A stretch of 42,132 nucleotides of DNA from Actinomadura violacea (lineage in GTDB: Bacteria; Actinomycetota; Actinomycetes; Streptosporangiales; Streptosporangiaceae). Positions within the stretch are counted from its first letter, which is position 1; each line of letters begins with the position of its first letter. The DNA lies in the NCBI RefSeq assembly GCF_017573465.1, contig NZ_JAGEPF010000058.1:1-42132 (forward strand). Reading direction: 5' to 3'. The notes beneath the pieces were generated by a model. It made no database searches, was not told where the DNA came from, and saw nothing but the letters and a program-made list of their open reading frames with translations. The position numbers and the translations under genes were made by a program. This document shows, one piece after another, positions 14,837-22,506 of the stretch.

Positions 14837-16141
14837 CCACCAAGGAGCGCGATGAACAACCGTCCCTAACCAGCGCCCAGAGGGGGTTTGGACCCATGTC
14901 CCGGTGCTGCGCGCATCCCGAACGGTGTTGGATGCGCTGGTCGCCCGCGTTCCTCTCGTCCCGGCCGGGAGGCGTGCATCGTGTGCGCGTTCCGTGCCGG
15001 GGTGGCGGGGTCCCTCACGCCCGAAGGTGCCCGGTTCGGCCTGGACGGTCCGATGCCCCGCACGATCACTCCGGTCGTGCGGGGGCGGTGCCGTCCGTCG
15101 CCGGATCGGGTGCCCTAGGGCGCGTCGCCCGATCGCGATGCTCGCCGCATCGTGCCGGGAAACCCTTCTACTCTTGCTGGTCATCGGCTTCTGCCAGTGT
15201 TGTGCACCCCACTTGGAGGTGTAGGCAGGGTCCACGGCCACGACCGCCAACCCGGCCTCGGCGGCCATCGCCACCAGCCGGGCCCTCAACTTCCCCGTCG
15301 GCATCCCGGAGATCAGAGCCCGGAACCTTCTGCGACGCCCGTGCTTCTCCCTCGTCTTCTCGGCCGCGAAGTTCAGGTCCTCGATGCCGATCGCGACGAC
15401 CCCGCGACGGCAGGCCCAGTGCAGCAGGCCGGTGATGGCATGCCGGATCTGGGCGTCACGGTGGGCGGCCGGGCCGGACAGGTCGTAGCCGAACCGCCGG
15501 GAGTTGCCGACGGGGTTACCGTGACGGTCCAGTTGCCAGGCAGCCAAATGGTCGACGTTGACGTCCACCCCTACCATGCCCTCGGCACGCGCGGCCGGCA
15601 GGGGGATCGTGGGTGCGACGGCGCGCCGCCAGGACGCCGTGACGTACCAGCGGGCTCGGTCGACGTCGAGGTGGATGCGGTAGGCGACCGCCCGATTGCT
15701 CTCGATGCGGTCGGCCCACTCACCCTGGTGCTTGAAGGCAACGCAGGCCGACAGGACGTACCGGCCATGTGGCGCGTTGGCCAGATGCGCAAGCGGGGCC
15801 GGGAGCCGGATCGACACCACGCCCTGCGGCGTGATGCGGATGGTTTCATTGCCGTACCGCTTGCCCGACTCACCATCGGCATGCAGGAACCATCGCGCGG
15901 CCTCCCACCACTCCCGCCACTCCTCCGCTGTGAGCCCGGCGTCCTCCAAGTGGTGCCGGGTATTGAGAAAGCGACGGCCGCCCCGCACCACGTCCACACG
16001 GCCGGCGTCCCAGTCGGCCTGCTCGGCGGCCAGCCGGTCCCTCAGTACACCCAGGCGGCGCGACTTGGCGAACCACTCCTTACGGGAGCGGTAGCCGCCG
16101 GGTGCCCTTTTGCTGCCCGGCGCGCCGATGGGCTGACCCCA
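14822..16141 (-). pseudogene. TnpB-related (IS200/IS605 accessory) protein, 5'-truncated
   Basis: The readable part from GTG 15997 has 391 residues, and family-like sequence continues in frame to a stop at 16142-16144 (GGYRSRKEWFAKSRRL...). The RuvC triad is intact: Asp145 in MVGVDVN, Glu206 in GIEDLNF and Asp283 in SRHDAAS. The zinc ribbon of canonical TnpB is absent between the last two (YTSKWGAQHWQKP...), as in the TnpB-related subgroup. Full-length relatives carry roughly 110 more N-terminal residues, so the gene has lost its start. The C-terminal tail is arginine-rich, with GHRTVQA as in relatives, and reads out past the element end into the iron-box region, ending in LGKA. There is no TnpA transposase beside it. 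Confidence 0.7.
14852..14869 (+). pseudogene. Start of an iron-regulated gene destroyed by insertion or deletion
   Basis: AAGGAG (14843-14848), a 3-nt spacer and ATG AAC AAC CGT CCC TAA form a perfectly placed translation start that ends after five codons, exactly where the TnpB-related element begins on the opposite strand. Divergence from the iron boxes suggests that this was a siderophore or iron-transport gene. Only the start remains. Confidence 0.55.
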
Positions 16142-16163
16142 TCAATGCGAACAGACTGCGACA

Positions 16164-16200
16164 TAGTCGGTACTTTAAGTTACTTCTCTCGAACGTGCAA
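16164..16200 (-). promoter_or_regulatory. Promoter facing into the TnpB remnant
   Basis: On the minus strand TTGCAC (16195-16200), a 17-bp spacer and TAAAGT (16172-16177) precede an ATG at 16164 by 7 nt. The spacer carries AAGTAACTT next to the -10, the same core as at the MFS promoter. The frame from this ATG begins MSQSVRIDGVSPSARR and stops 40 codons in, out of frame with TnpB. Confidence 0.5.
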
Positions 16201-16262
16201 TCGACATGCGGCCGGCCACGCCCCAGCCGCACGCAATGACGAACCCCCGCCTCAATGTCCCG

Positions 16263-16313
16263 CCCCGGCCTCCAGGGCCGCCCCTGGGAAGGCACAGCGA
16301 GCCGCGGCCGGGG
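16263..16313 (-). terminator. Nested hairpins after the MarR gene
   Basis: CCCCGGCC (16263-16270) pairs with GGCCGGGG (16306-16313). Inside lies CCAGGG (16272-16277) with CCCTGG (16282-16287). Both are immediately downstream of the minus-strand MarR stop at 16331. Confidence 0.5.
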
Positions 16314-16330
16314 GATCGAGAATCCCTGGC

Positions 16331-16801
16331 TCAGCGGAGGTCGCCGAGCACTTTGCGGGCGGTGGTGCTGAGGGTTCGGAGGGTCGTGACGAGGGCGCGG
16401 CGCTCGTCTTCGGTGAGGGGGCCCGCGAAGTGCTCGCGGAGCGTCTCGGCGTGCACGCGCATCGCCTCGTCGAGCTTCGCGCGGCCCGCGTCGGTGAGCT
16501 CTACCAGGTGGCGGCGGCGGTCGCCCACGTGCGCGCGGCGCCGGACGAGACCGGCCTCCTGCATCCGGTCGACCAGCCGGGTCATGCCGCCGCTGGTGAG
16601 GATCAGCTCGCCGGCCAGCCCGCCCATGTCCGGGCACTCCGGGGCGGCGTCCGACAGCCGCAGCAGCACCTCGAACACCGCGTGCCGGATGCCGCAGCGG
16701 CGCTCCAGCTCGCGGCCCGCGATGCGCTCCAGCAGGGCGGCGGCGCCGAGCAGCGCACCGAACTCGTGGATGACCTCGTCCCGCTCCGTCACCGTCGACA
16801 T
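16331..16801 (-). CDS. MarR family transcriptional regulator
   Basis: A 156-residue winged-helix protein of normal MarR length. The DNA-binding core runs GIRHAVFEVLLRLSDA, then MGGLAGELILTSGGMTRLVDRMQEAGLV (recognition helix), then the wing with RRRAHVGDRRRHLVELT. ATG 16801 is used because GGGGGCGGG is suitably placed; ATG 16822 is an alternative. The start lies only 38 nt beyond the hairpin that ends the Mce operon on the same strand, leaving little room for a separate promoter, so it may be expressed by read-through. Its target may include the AAGTAACTT site at 16177-16185; that is inference. Confidence 0.88.
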   Translation of the reverse strand: MSTVTERDEVIHEFGALLGAAALLERIAGRELERRCGIRHAVFEVLLRLSDAAPECPDMGGLAGELILTSGGMTRLVDRMQEAGLVRRRAHVGDRRRHLVELTDAGRAKLDEAMRVHAETLREHFAGPLTEDERRALVTTLRTLSTTARKVLGDLR

Positions 16802-16838
16802 TCTGCCCGCCCCCTGAGACATCCCGCCCCGCACAACG

Positions 16839-16878
16839 CGCGGCGCCCCGCACGGCTTCCACCGTGCGGGGCGCCGCG
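16839..16878 (-). terminator. Strong hairpin at the end of the Mce operon
   Basis: Perfect 17-bp arms (16839-16855 and 16862-16878) around the loop CTTCCA, 15 bp after the last Mce-operon stop. There is no U tract. It could terminate, or act as a processing or stabilising structure ahead of the MarR gene. Confidence 0.7.
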
Positions 16879-16892
16879 ACGCGGCGGGCACG

Positions 16893-18020
16893 TCAGTTCT
16901 TCGGCTTGCCGCTGCCGGTCGTGGTCGGGTTCGGGGACGCGGCGCTGCTCCCCGGCACCAGGCCGTTGCCGCCCTGGTTCTGGTTGCTGTCGTTCACCCC
17001 GGACGGGTACTGCTTGGTGACCTTCCACTTGCCGTCGACCTTCGCCAGGGCGAGGCGCAGCAGCGTGGACGGCTGGTTGACCTTCCCGTCCTTGGTCTGC
17101 AGGCCGATGTCGACCATGACGACCACCGTCGCGAACTTGCCGTTCACGCTGCCGACGAAGACGTCGGTGCTCTTGGACGACATCCCGACCTGGGCGTCGG
17201 CCTTGAACGCGGCGGTGAGTCCCGGCAGCGTCGACTGCTTGAACTGGTCGAGCAGGTCGCCCGCCATCAGCTTCTCGGCCTTGGTCGACTGCTCCTGGTA
17301 GTTGGACGCGTTGTAGTTGAACGCCACGTCGCCGTACTGGAGCGCCACCTTCGAGACGGCGGCGCGGTCGTCCTGCTTGGAGGACAGGCCGCTCGCCCTC
17401 GTCCACTGCCAGATCGCGAGGCTCGCGAGCAGCGCCACCACGACGACCGTGACGACGATGCGGACCAGCGCGGAGCTGTCCGCGTTCTCCTTCGCCGGAC
17501 GCGTCGGGGTGTAGGAGAACGGGCCGACCTTGCGGGCGGGACGCGCCTCCCAGTGGTCCGCGGACTCCTCGGCGTCCTCCGCCGGGGGCTCGAGCCGTTC
17601 GGGCCGGGGCTTCGCGGCGGCGGGCGCGGCCGGGGACGCCTTGGCCGCCGGCTTGGCGGCGGGCTTGGCGGCGGCCTTCGCCGCGGGCTTGGCGGGACGG
17701 GCCGGGGCCTCCTCCGCGTCGTCCTCGGCGTCGATCGCCTCCAGGACGTCGTCGAGGTCGTCATCGTCGTCGATGACCTCGATGACCCGGACCCGCCGCT
17801 TGCGCTTGGGCCGGGCGGCCGCCGGCCGCTCGGCGCCCTCCGGCGCGGCCTCCTCCTGCTCGCTCTCCTCGTCCTGCGCGGACGCGCCGGCCTGCACGGC
17901 CGCCGCGTCCTCGACCGCCTCGTCCTGCTCGGACGCGACCGCCTCGACCTCGTCGGCCCCGCCGTCCGGCTCGTGCTCCCGGGCGGCGTCCGCGGCTTCC
18001 TTGGTGGTCTTGGCTGTCAC
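16893..18020 (-). CDS. Mce-associated membrane protein (Mas)
   Basis: A 375-residue protein. Residues 1-180 are a highly charged, disordered cytoplasmic region: an acidic half with a DDDDD run (84-88) following a PKRKRR basic patch (71-76), then KPAAK-type repeats (111-127). One transmembrane helix follows (about 185-206). The outer domain (207-340) has the NTF2-like pattern of Mce-associated proteins (AVSKVALQYGDVAFNYNASN... and a final KWKVTKQYPSG). GTG 18020 has AGGAG 7 nt upstream. It probably stabilises the Mce complex. Relatives usually have a much shorter cytoplasmic part. Last gene of the operon; only one Mas gene is present. Confidence 0.8.
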   Translation of the reverse strand: MTAKTTKEAADAAREHEPDGGADEVEAVASEQDEAVEDAAAVQAGASAQDEESEQEEAAPEGAERPAAARPKRKRRVRVIEVIDDDDDLDDVLEAIDAEDDAEEAPARPAKPAAKAAAKPAAKPAAKASPAAPAAAKPRPERLEPPAEDAEESADHWEARPARKVGPFSYTPTRPAKENADSSALVRIVVTVVVVALLASLAIWQWTRASGLSSKQDDRAAVSKVALQYGDVAFNYNASNYQEQSTKAEKLMAGDLLDQFKQSTLPGLTAAFKADAQVGMSSKSTDVFVGSVNGKFATVVVMVDIGLQTKDGKVNQPSTLLRLALAKVDGKWKVTKQYPSGVNDSNQNQGGNGLVPGSSAASPNPTTTGSGKPKN

Positions 18021-18045
18021 TTCGGTACTCCTACGGGGATTGGGG

Positions 18046-19347
18046 TCAGTCCTTGCCGCGGCGGCGAAGCCGGGACAGGCGGGACACCACGGGCACCGAG
18101 CCCATCATGACCCTGATCAGCACCATCAGTGCCAGAACCGGGGGAATGTAGATTAGCCAAACCGGCGGCCCACCAGAAGAGTCCTTGCCGCTGTTCGCGG
18201 CGTTGCGGGCCTTCAGCGGCTTGTCGAGCGCGGGATCGTGGGTCGGGATCACGTCGCCCGGGTTCTTCGCCCGGTAGGTGTTCTGCTTGACGTTCAGCGC
18301 GGGCGTCCGGCCCCCGGCGCAGGTCGGCACCGTCGCCAGCTGCGGCTGCGGCAGCGGGTACTTGTACTCCAGCGCCGCCCGGTGCTTCAGCGTGATCTCG
18401 AAGATGACGTTCAGCACCGGCTTGCCCTGGTCCAGCCCGATGACGTTGTCGAGGACGGTCTTGAGCTGCGGCGCGACCGCGAGGGTGGTCTTCAGGTCGG
18501 ACAGGTAGTTCGGGTTGTAGGCGGCGATGCCCCAGTTGCCGAGCATGTCGACGGTGCAGTCGAAGTTCGGGCCGGTCTCGTCCAGCAGGTTGTTGACCGT
18601 GGACAGCAGGCCGGGGCCGGTGTCGCGCAGCTCGGCGAGCTGGCCGCGCATCTGCGCGAGCGCCGAGGTGAGCGCCGCGACGTTGTCGATGCCCGCGCCG
18701 AGCGCGCCCCGGTTCTTGTTCAGCACGCTGGTGATCTTGCCGAGGTCCTTGGTCAGCCCGTCCAGCAGCTCGGTGTTCTGCGCGAACGTCTGGGTGAGCT
18801 GGTCGCCGCCGTTGACGATCTGGCGGATGGAGTCCTCGCGGCCCGCGAGGCCCTCCGCCAGCTCGTGCGTGAGCACCTTGGCGTCGTCGGGGTTGATGGC
18901 GTCCAGCGACTTGATGACCGCGCCGAACAGGTCGCTGTACTTCGGCGGGACCTTGGTCTGCGACACCGGGATGACGGTGCCGGGCCGCATCGGCGGCGCG
19001 CCCGCCTGCCCGGGGCCGGGGGTCAGCTCGACGACCGGCTCGCCGACCGCGGACTTGCGGGCCGCCGCCGCGGTGACGCCGCGCGGGATCTTCACGCCGC
19101 GCTCCATGTCGAGCCGGACGACGACCTTGTTCTTCTCCAGCTTCACTGAGTCGATCTTGCCGACCCGCAGGCCGAGGTAGTCGACCTCGAAGTTCGGGTG
19201 CAGGCCCGGGGACGACTCGAACTCGGCCGTGATGTGGTACGGCCGCTCGATGAAGTCGAAGTGCACGACGTTGCGGAACGCCCACACGATCATGATCACG
19301 GCCAGTGCGCCGAACACCGCCAGGTTGATCGTCACTCGCCTGGTCAC
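18046..19347 (-). CDS. mceF: MCE family protein, sixth subunit (MceF)
   Basis: A 433-residue subunit of the lipid-channel hexamer. An N-terminal signal-anchor helix (6-24) is followed by one MCE/MlaD beta domain (about 37-115; ITAEFESSPGLHPNFEVDYLGLRVGKI), a long helical region, and a C-terminal hydrophobic segment (WLIYIPPVLALMVLIRVMMG) with a basic tail. The C-terminal helix is characteristic of the last Mce subunit. GTG 19347 overlaps the mceE stop (GTGA). Substrate class (sterol, fatty acid, phospholipid) cannot be read from the sequence. Confidence 0.85.
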   Translation of the reverse strand: MTRRVTINLAVFGALAVIMIVWAFRNVVHFDFIERPYHITAEFESSPGLHPNFEVDYLGLRVGKIDSVKLEKNKVVVRLDMERGVKIPRGVTAAAARKSAVGEPVVELTPGPGQAGAPPMRPGTVIPVSQTKVPPKYSDLFGAVIKSLDAINPDDAKVLTHELAEGLAGREDSIRQIVNGGDQLTQTFAQNTELLDGLTKDLGKITSVLNKNRGALGAGIDNVAALTSALAQMRGQLAELRDTGPGLLSTVNNLLDETGPNFDCTVDMLGNWGIAAYNPNYLSDLKTTLAVAPQLKTVLDNVIGLDQGKPVLNVIFEITLKHRAALEYKYPLPQPQLATVPTCAGGRTPALNVKQNTYRAKNPGDVIPTHDPALDKPLKARNAANSGKDSSGGPPVWLIYIPPVLALMVLIRVMMGSVPVVSRLSRLRRRGKD

Positions 19348-20441
19348 TGCCGCCCCTCCAGGATCTTGTCGAGGTCCGGAAGCGCGGTCCTGAACGGCTT
19401 CGGCAGCTCGGTGCCGCCGGAGCCGTTCGAGCCGCCGGCGCCGCCCGCCGCCTTGCCCTTCTTCTTGGCGTTCTTGCCGCCGCCGCCGAGCACCGGCGTC
19501 CCATCCGGCCAGGTGATGGTCAGCAGCGGGTACAGCAGCAGCTGCCCGTCATAGCTGGCCTTCGGCAGCTTGTCGCTGAAGGTGACCAGCCCGTTGACGA
19601 GGTTCGTCAGCCGGGTCCGGTTGTTGCCGAGCTGCGCGAGGACGGGGTCGAGGTCGTTGAGCAGCTTGCGGAACCGCGCGACCCGCCCCTCCAGCACCTT
19701 GTCGTTCAGCTGCCGGGCGGCCTCGGTGAGGCTGCTGACCGTCTTGAGGATCTTCTGCTTGTCCTCGTTCAGCAGCCGCGTGGTGCGCTCGATCTGGACG
19801 GGCGCCTCGTTCAGCGCGTCGTCGCCGGCGGCCAGCGACCGGCCGAGCTTCGCCAGGTGGTCGACCGACTCGCCGAGCTGCTCGCGCTGGTCGGCGACCA
19901 GCTTCAGCAGGCTGGTCGCCTTGGCGATCGAGGTGTTGATCCGCGTGCCGTTGCCGTCGAGCGCGGTCGCGCCGGCGTTGACGACCGTCGCGACGTCGTT
20001 GCCCGCCAGCGCCTGCACCAGCGGGCCCGCCTGCCCGACGACCTGCTCGAACGCCGGCTGCACGCTGGTCTGCGTGATCGCCGCGTGGTTCGCCAGGAAC
20101 GGGCCGCGGTCCATGCTGGCGCCGGGCGGCATCTGCAGGTCCACGTAGTTCTCGCCGAGCAGCGACGTCACCTTGATCTCGGCGCGGGTGCCCTGCGGGA
20201 TCTTGATCCCGTCCTCGATGGACATCGTCGCCTTGGCCCGGTAGCCGTCCAGCTGCACCTTGGTGACGCTGCCGACCGTGATGTCGGACATCTTCACGCT
20301 GTGCCCGGCGACCAGCCCCTGCACGTCGCTGAACTCGGCCGTCAGGGTCAGGTGCCCCTTCGGCGCGCCGATCGTCTTGTAGTCGCAGCCCGAGAGCGCG
20401 AGCACCGCGGCGACGACGAGCAAGATCGCCTTCCTGCCCAT
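19344..20441 (-). CDS. mceE: MCE family lipoprotein (MceE)
   Basis: A 365-residue protein with a lipoprotein signal (LALSGCD; lipid Cys19), an MCE domain (about 35-110; GHSVKMSDITVGSVTKV), and a helical tail with heptads that form the Mce needle. The C-terminus has a Lys-rich then Gly/Ser-rich stretch (GGGGKNAKKKGKAAGGAGG). The start ATG shares one base with the mceD stop (TGATG). The lipoprotein form agrees with MceE of mycobacteria. It is expected at the outer face of the cytoplasmic membrane as one of six MCE subunits. Confidence 0.87.
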   Translation of the reverse strand: MGRKAILLVVAAVLALSGCDYKTIGAPKGHLTLTAEFSDVQGLVAGHSVKMSDITVGSVTKVQLDGYRAKATMSIEDGIKIPQGTRAEIKVTSLLGENYVDLQMPPGASMDRGPFLANHAAITQTSVQPAFEQVVGQAGPLVQALAGNDVATVVNAGATALDGNGTRINTSIAKATSLLKLVADQREQLGESVDHLAKLGRSLAAGDDALNEAPVQIERTTRLLNEDKQKILKTVSSLTEAARQLNDKVLEGRVARFRKLLNDLDPVLAQLGNNRTRLTNLVNGLVTFSDKLPKASYDGQLLLYPLLTITWPDGTPVLGGGGKNAKKKGKAAGGAGGSNGSGGTELPKPFRTALPDLDKILEGRQ

Positions 20442-21478
20442 CAGTTGCCTCCGTTCTGCCAGGGACAGTTGGAGTTGGGCGCCGGAAGCGGGCAGGCGAC
20501 CTCGTCGGAGTCCATCAGGCCCTTCAGCCACGTCCGCACGAACGCGTCGGTGGCGAACCGGATGTGCAGCGACTTGTCCTTCTTGCCGTAGCCGCCGATG
20601 AGGGCGTCACTGACGCCCGGGAGCACGTTCAGCAGCTGCGCGAGCTGCTTGGCGTTGCCCTTCAGGATGAGCGCCACCCGGGTGAGGACGGCGAGGTCGT
20701 AGGGCAGCTGCCCCTTGTACTTCTTGATCAGCTTGCCGCCGTTCCTGGACAGGTCCAGCACCGCGCCGATCAGCTGCTGCAGGTCGCCGCGCTCGGAGGC
20801 GAGCACCTGCGTGGCCTGCCCGAAGTCCTGGATCATGGTGCCGAGCACCTGCTCCCGGCCCCGCACGACCCCGGCCATCCGGCTGAGGTTCTGCGCGACC
20901 TCGATCAGGTCCTTGTCCTGGCCGGCGACGTTCTCCACCAGCCGGGCGCTCTGCTCCAGCGTCGCGTTGAACTCCTTGCCGTTCCCGTTCACCGAGTCGG
21001 CGGCCTTGCCGAGCGCCGTCTGCATCTTCGTCGGGTCCAGCGCGTTCGCCAGGTTGGTGAAGGAGTTCAGCGCGTCGTCGACCTCGACCGGGACGGTCGT
21101 CCGCTGGATCGGGATGACGTTGGAGGTCTCCTTCGGCTGGCCCGGCCGCCACGCCGGGTGCAGCACCAGGTTCCGCTCGCCCACCAGGTTCAGCGGGACG
21201 ATCGAGGCCTGCACGCCCTGCGGCAGCGGGACGTCCCGGCCGATGTGGAACGTCACCTTGATCCGGTCGTCCTCCTGCTTGACCGTGTCGACCCGGCCGA
21301 CGTCGACGCCCATCACCAGGACCTTCGACTGCGGGTAGAACGAGCGCGCCTTCGGCACGTAGACGGTCATCGTGCGCTCCCCGCCGCCCGTGCCGAGCGA
21401 GCAGCCGCCGAGCGCGGCGGCCAGCGTCAGCGCGATCGCGGCCGCGGCGGCCCTGGTCCTGCCGTTGAGGCGGCCCAT
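20441..21478 (-). CDS. mceD: MCE family protein (MceD), with lipobox
   Basis: A 345-residue MCE subunit. The N-terminus has a signal ending LAAALGGCS, a good lipobox with Cys26, followed by the MCE domain (about 36-115; FYPQSKVLVMGVDVGRVDTV) and a coiled tail. In mycobacterial operons usually only MceE is a lipoprotein, so two neighbouring lipobox subunits are notable. C-terminal cysteines in ACPLPAPNSNCPW could form a disulfide. One-base overlaps (TGATG) join it to both neighbours, indicating translational coupling and fixed stoichiometry. Confidence 0.84.
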   Translation of the reverse strand: MGRLNGRTRAAAAAIALTLAAALGGCSLGTGGGERTMTVYVPKARSFYPQSKVLVMGVDVGRVDTVKQEDDRIKVTFHIGRDVPLPQGVQASIVPLNLVGERNLVLHPAWRPGQPKETSNVIPIQRTTVPVEVDDALNSFTNLANALDPTKMQTALGKAADSVNGNGKEFNATLEQSARLVENVAGQDKDLIEVAQNLSRMAGVVRGREQVLGTMIQDFGQATQVLASERGDLQQLIGAVLDLSRNGGKLIKKYKGQLPYDLAVLTRVALILKGNAKQLAQLLNVLPGVSDALIGGYGKKDKSLHIRFATDAFVRTWLKGLMDSDEVACPLPAPNSNCPWQNGGN

Positions 21479-22506
21479 CAGTTGCCTCCCTGCCCGGCGG
21501 AGCGCCGCGTGGAGATCGGGCCCGGCGGCTGGATCGGCCCGAGCCCGGTGAGCACGCCCTCGATCCAGGGCCCGTTGCCCTTGAGGTTGGCGACCTGCTG
21601 GAACGTCGGGCCGAGCAGCGAGAAGTCGGTGTTCAGCGCGTCCATGTTGGGCGCGAGCCGGGTCGTCAGCAGGTGCAGGTTGTCCAGCAGCGTGTCCAGC
21701 TTCTTCTGGTTCCTGGAGATGACGTTGTCGAGGGTGCGGACCGTCCGGTTGCCCTGCCCGATCGTCGCGGCGAGCTCGTTGCGCCGGTTCACCAGCGACT
21801 GCAGCAGCACCTGGCTGGAGTCGATGATCTGGCGGAGCTTGTCGTCCTTGCTCGCCAGCGTGCCGGTGATGGTCTTGCTCGCCTCGATGAGGTTCTGGAT
21901 CTGCGGGTAGGAGTCGTTGAGCGTGCGCGAGAGGTCCTGGATGTTCTGCAGGATCCGGTGCAGCTTCGCGGCGCCCGGCGACTTGATCGCCGACACCTCC
22001 GTGAGCAGCTTCGTCATGCTCTTCTCGTCGAGCTTGCCGACGATGTTCTGGGTGTTCTGCAGCGCCTCGGGGACGGTGAACGGGACCCCGGTGTGCTCCA
22101 GCGGGATACGCCGCCGCGACTCCGGCATGCTCGCCAGGTACGGCTTGGCGACCGGCCCGGACAGCTTGAGGTACCGGCCGCCGAGCAGCGTCGTCGTCTC
22201 GATCTCCGCGCGGGTGTCGCGGCCGAGGTCGATGCCGGCGTTCACGTGCCAGGTGATGACCACCCGGCCGTGCGCGAAGTCCGGTTCCACCGCGGTGACC
22301 CGGCCCGACTTCACGCCGGCGACGCGCACGTCGTCGCCCTTCTTGATGCCGGCCTGGTCGGAGAAGTAGCCGCTCATCGTGTAGCCCTGGTCGAACAGGT
22401 GCAGCTGGCCGATCGCGAACGCGAAGATCAGCGCGACGGCGAGCACCGCCAGCGTCACGATCGCGACGAGCTTCTGGTTGACGTCCCGCAGGGACTTGAG
22501 CGCCAT
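21478..22506 (-). CDS. mceC: MCE family protein (MceC)
   Basis: A 342-residue MCE subunit with an N-terminal membrane anchor (about 13-35; VAIVTLAVLAVALIFAFAIG), an MCE domain (40-120; KGDDVRVAGVKSGRVTAV, then RAEIETTTLLGGRYLKL), and a long amphipathic helical region. The tail is Pro-rich (GLGPIQPPGPIS) and lacks further domains. Start and stop overlap the flanking genes by one base. Together with the other five subunits it should form the periplasm-spanning lipid conduit. Confidence 0.86.
   Translation of the reverse strand: MALKSLRDVNQKLVAIVTLAVLAVALIFAFAIGQLHLFDQGYTMSGYFSDQAGIKKGDDVRVAGVKSGRVTAVEPDFAHGRVVITWHVNAGIDLGRDTRAEIETTTLLGGRYLKLSGPVAKPYLASMPESRRRIPLEHTGVPFTVPEALQNTQNIVGKLDEKSMTKLLTEVSAIKSPGAAKLHRILQNIQDLSRTLNDSYPQIQNLIEASKTITGTLASKDDKLRQIIDSSQVLLQSLVNRRNELAATIGQGNRTVRTLDNVISRNQKKLDTLLDNLHLLTTRLAPNMDALNTDFSLLGPTFQQVANLKGNGPWIEGVLTGLGPIQPPGPISTRRSAGQGGN

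Noticed and set aside
14822..16141. Active IS200/IS605 element
   Set aside because: No TnpA gene, the tnpB-related gene lacks its N-terminus and start, and no clear terminal hairpins can be defined.
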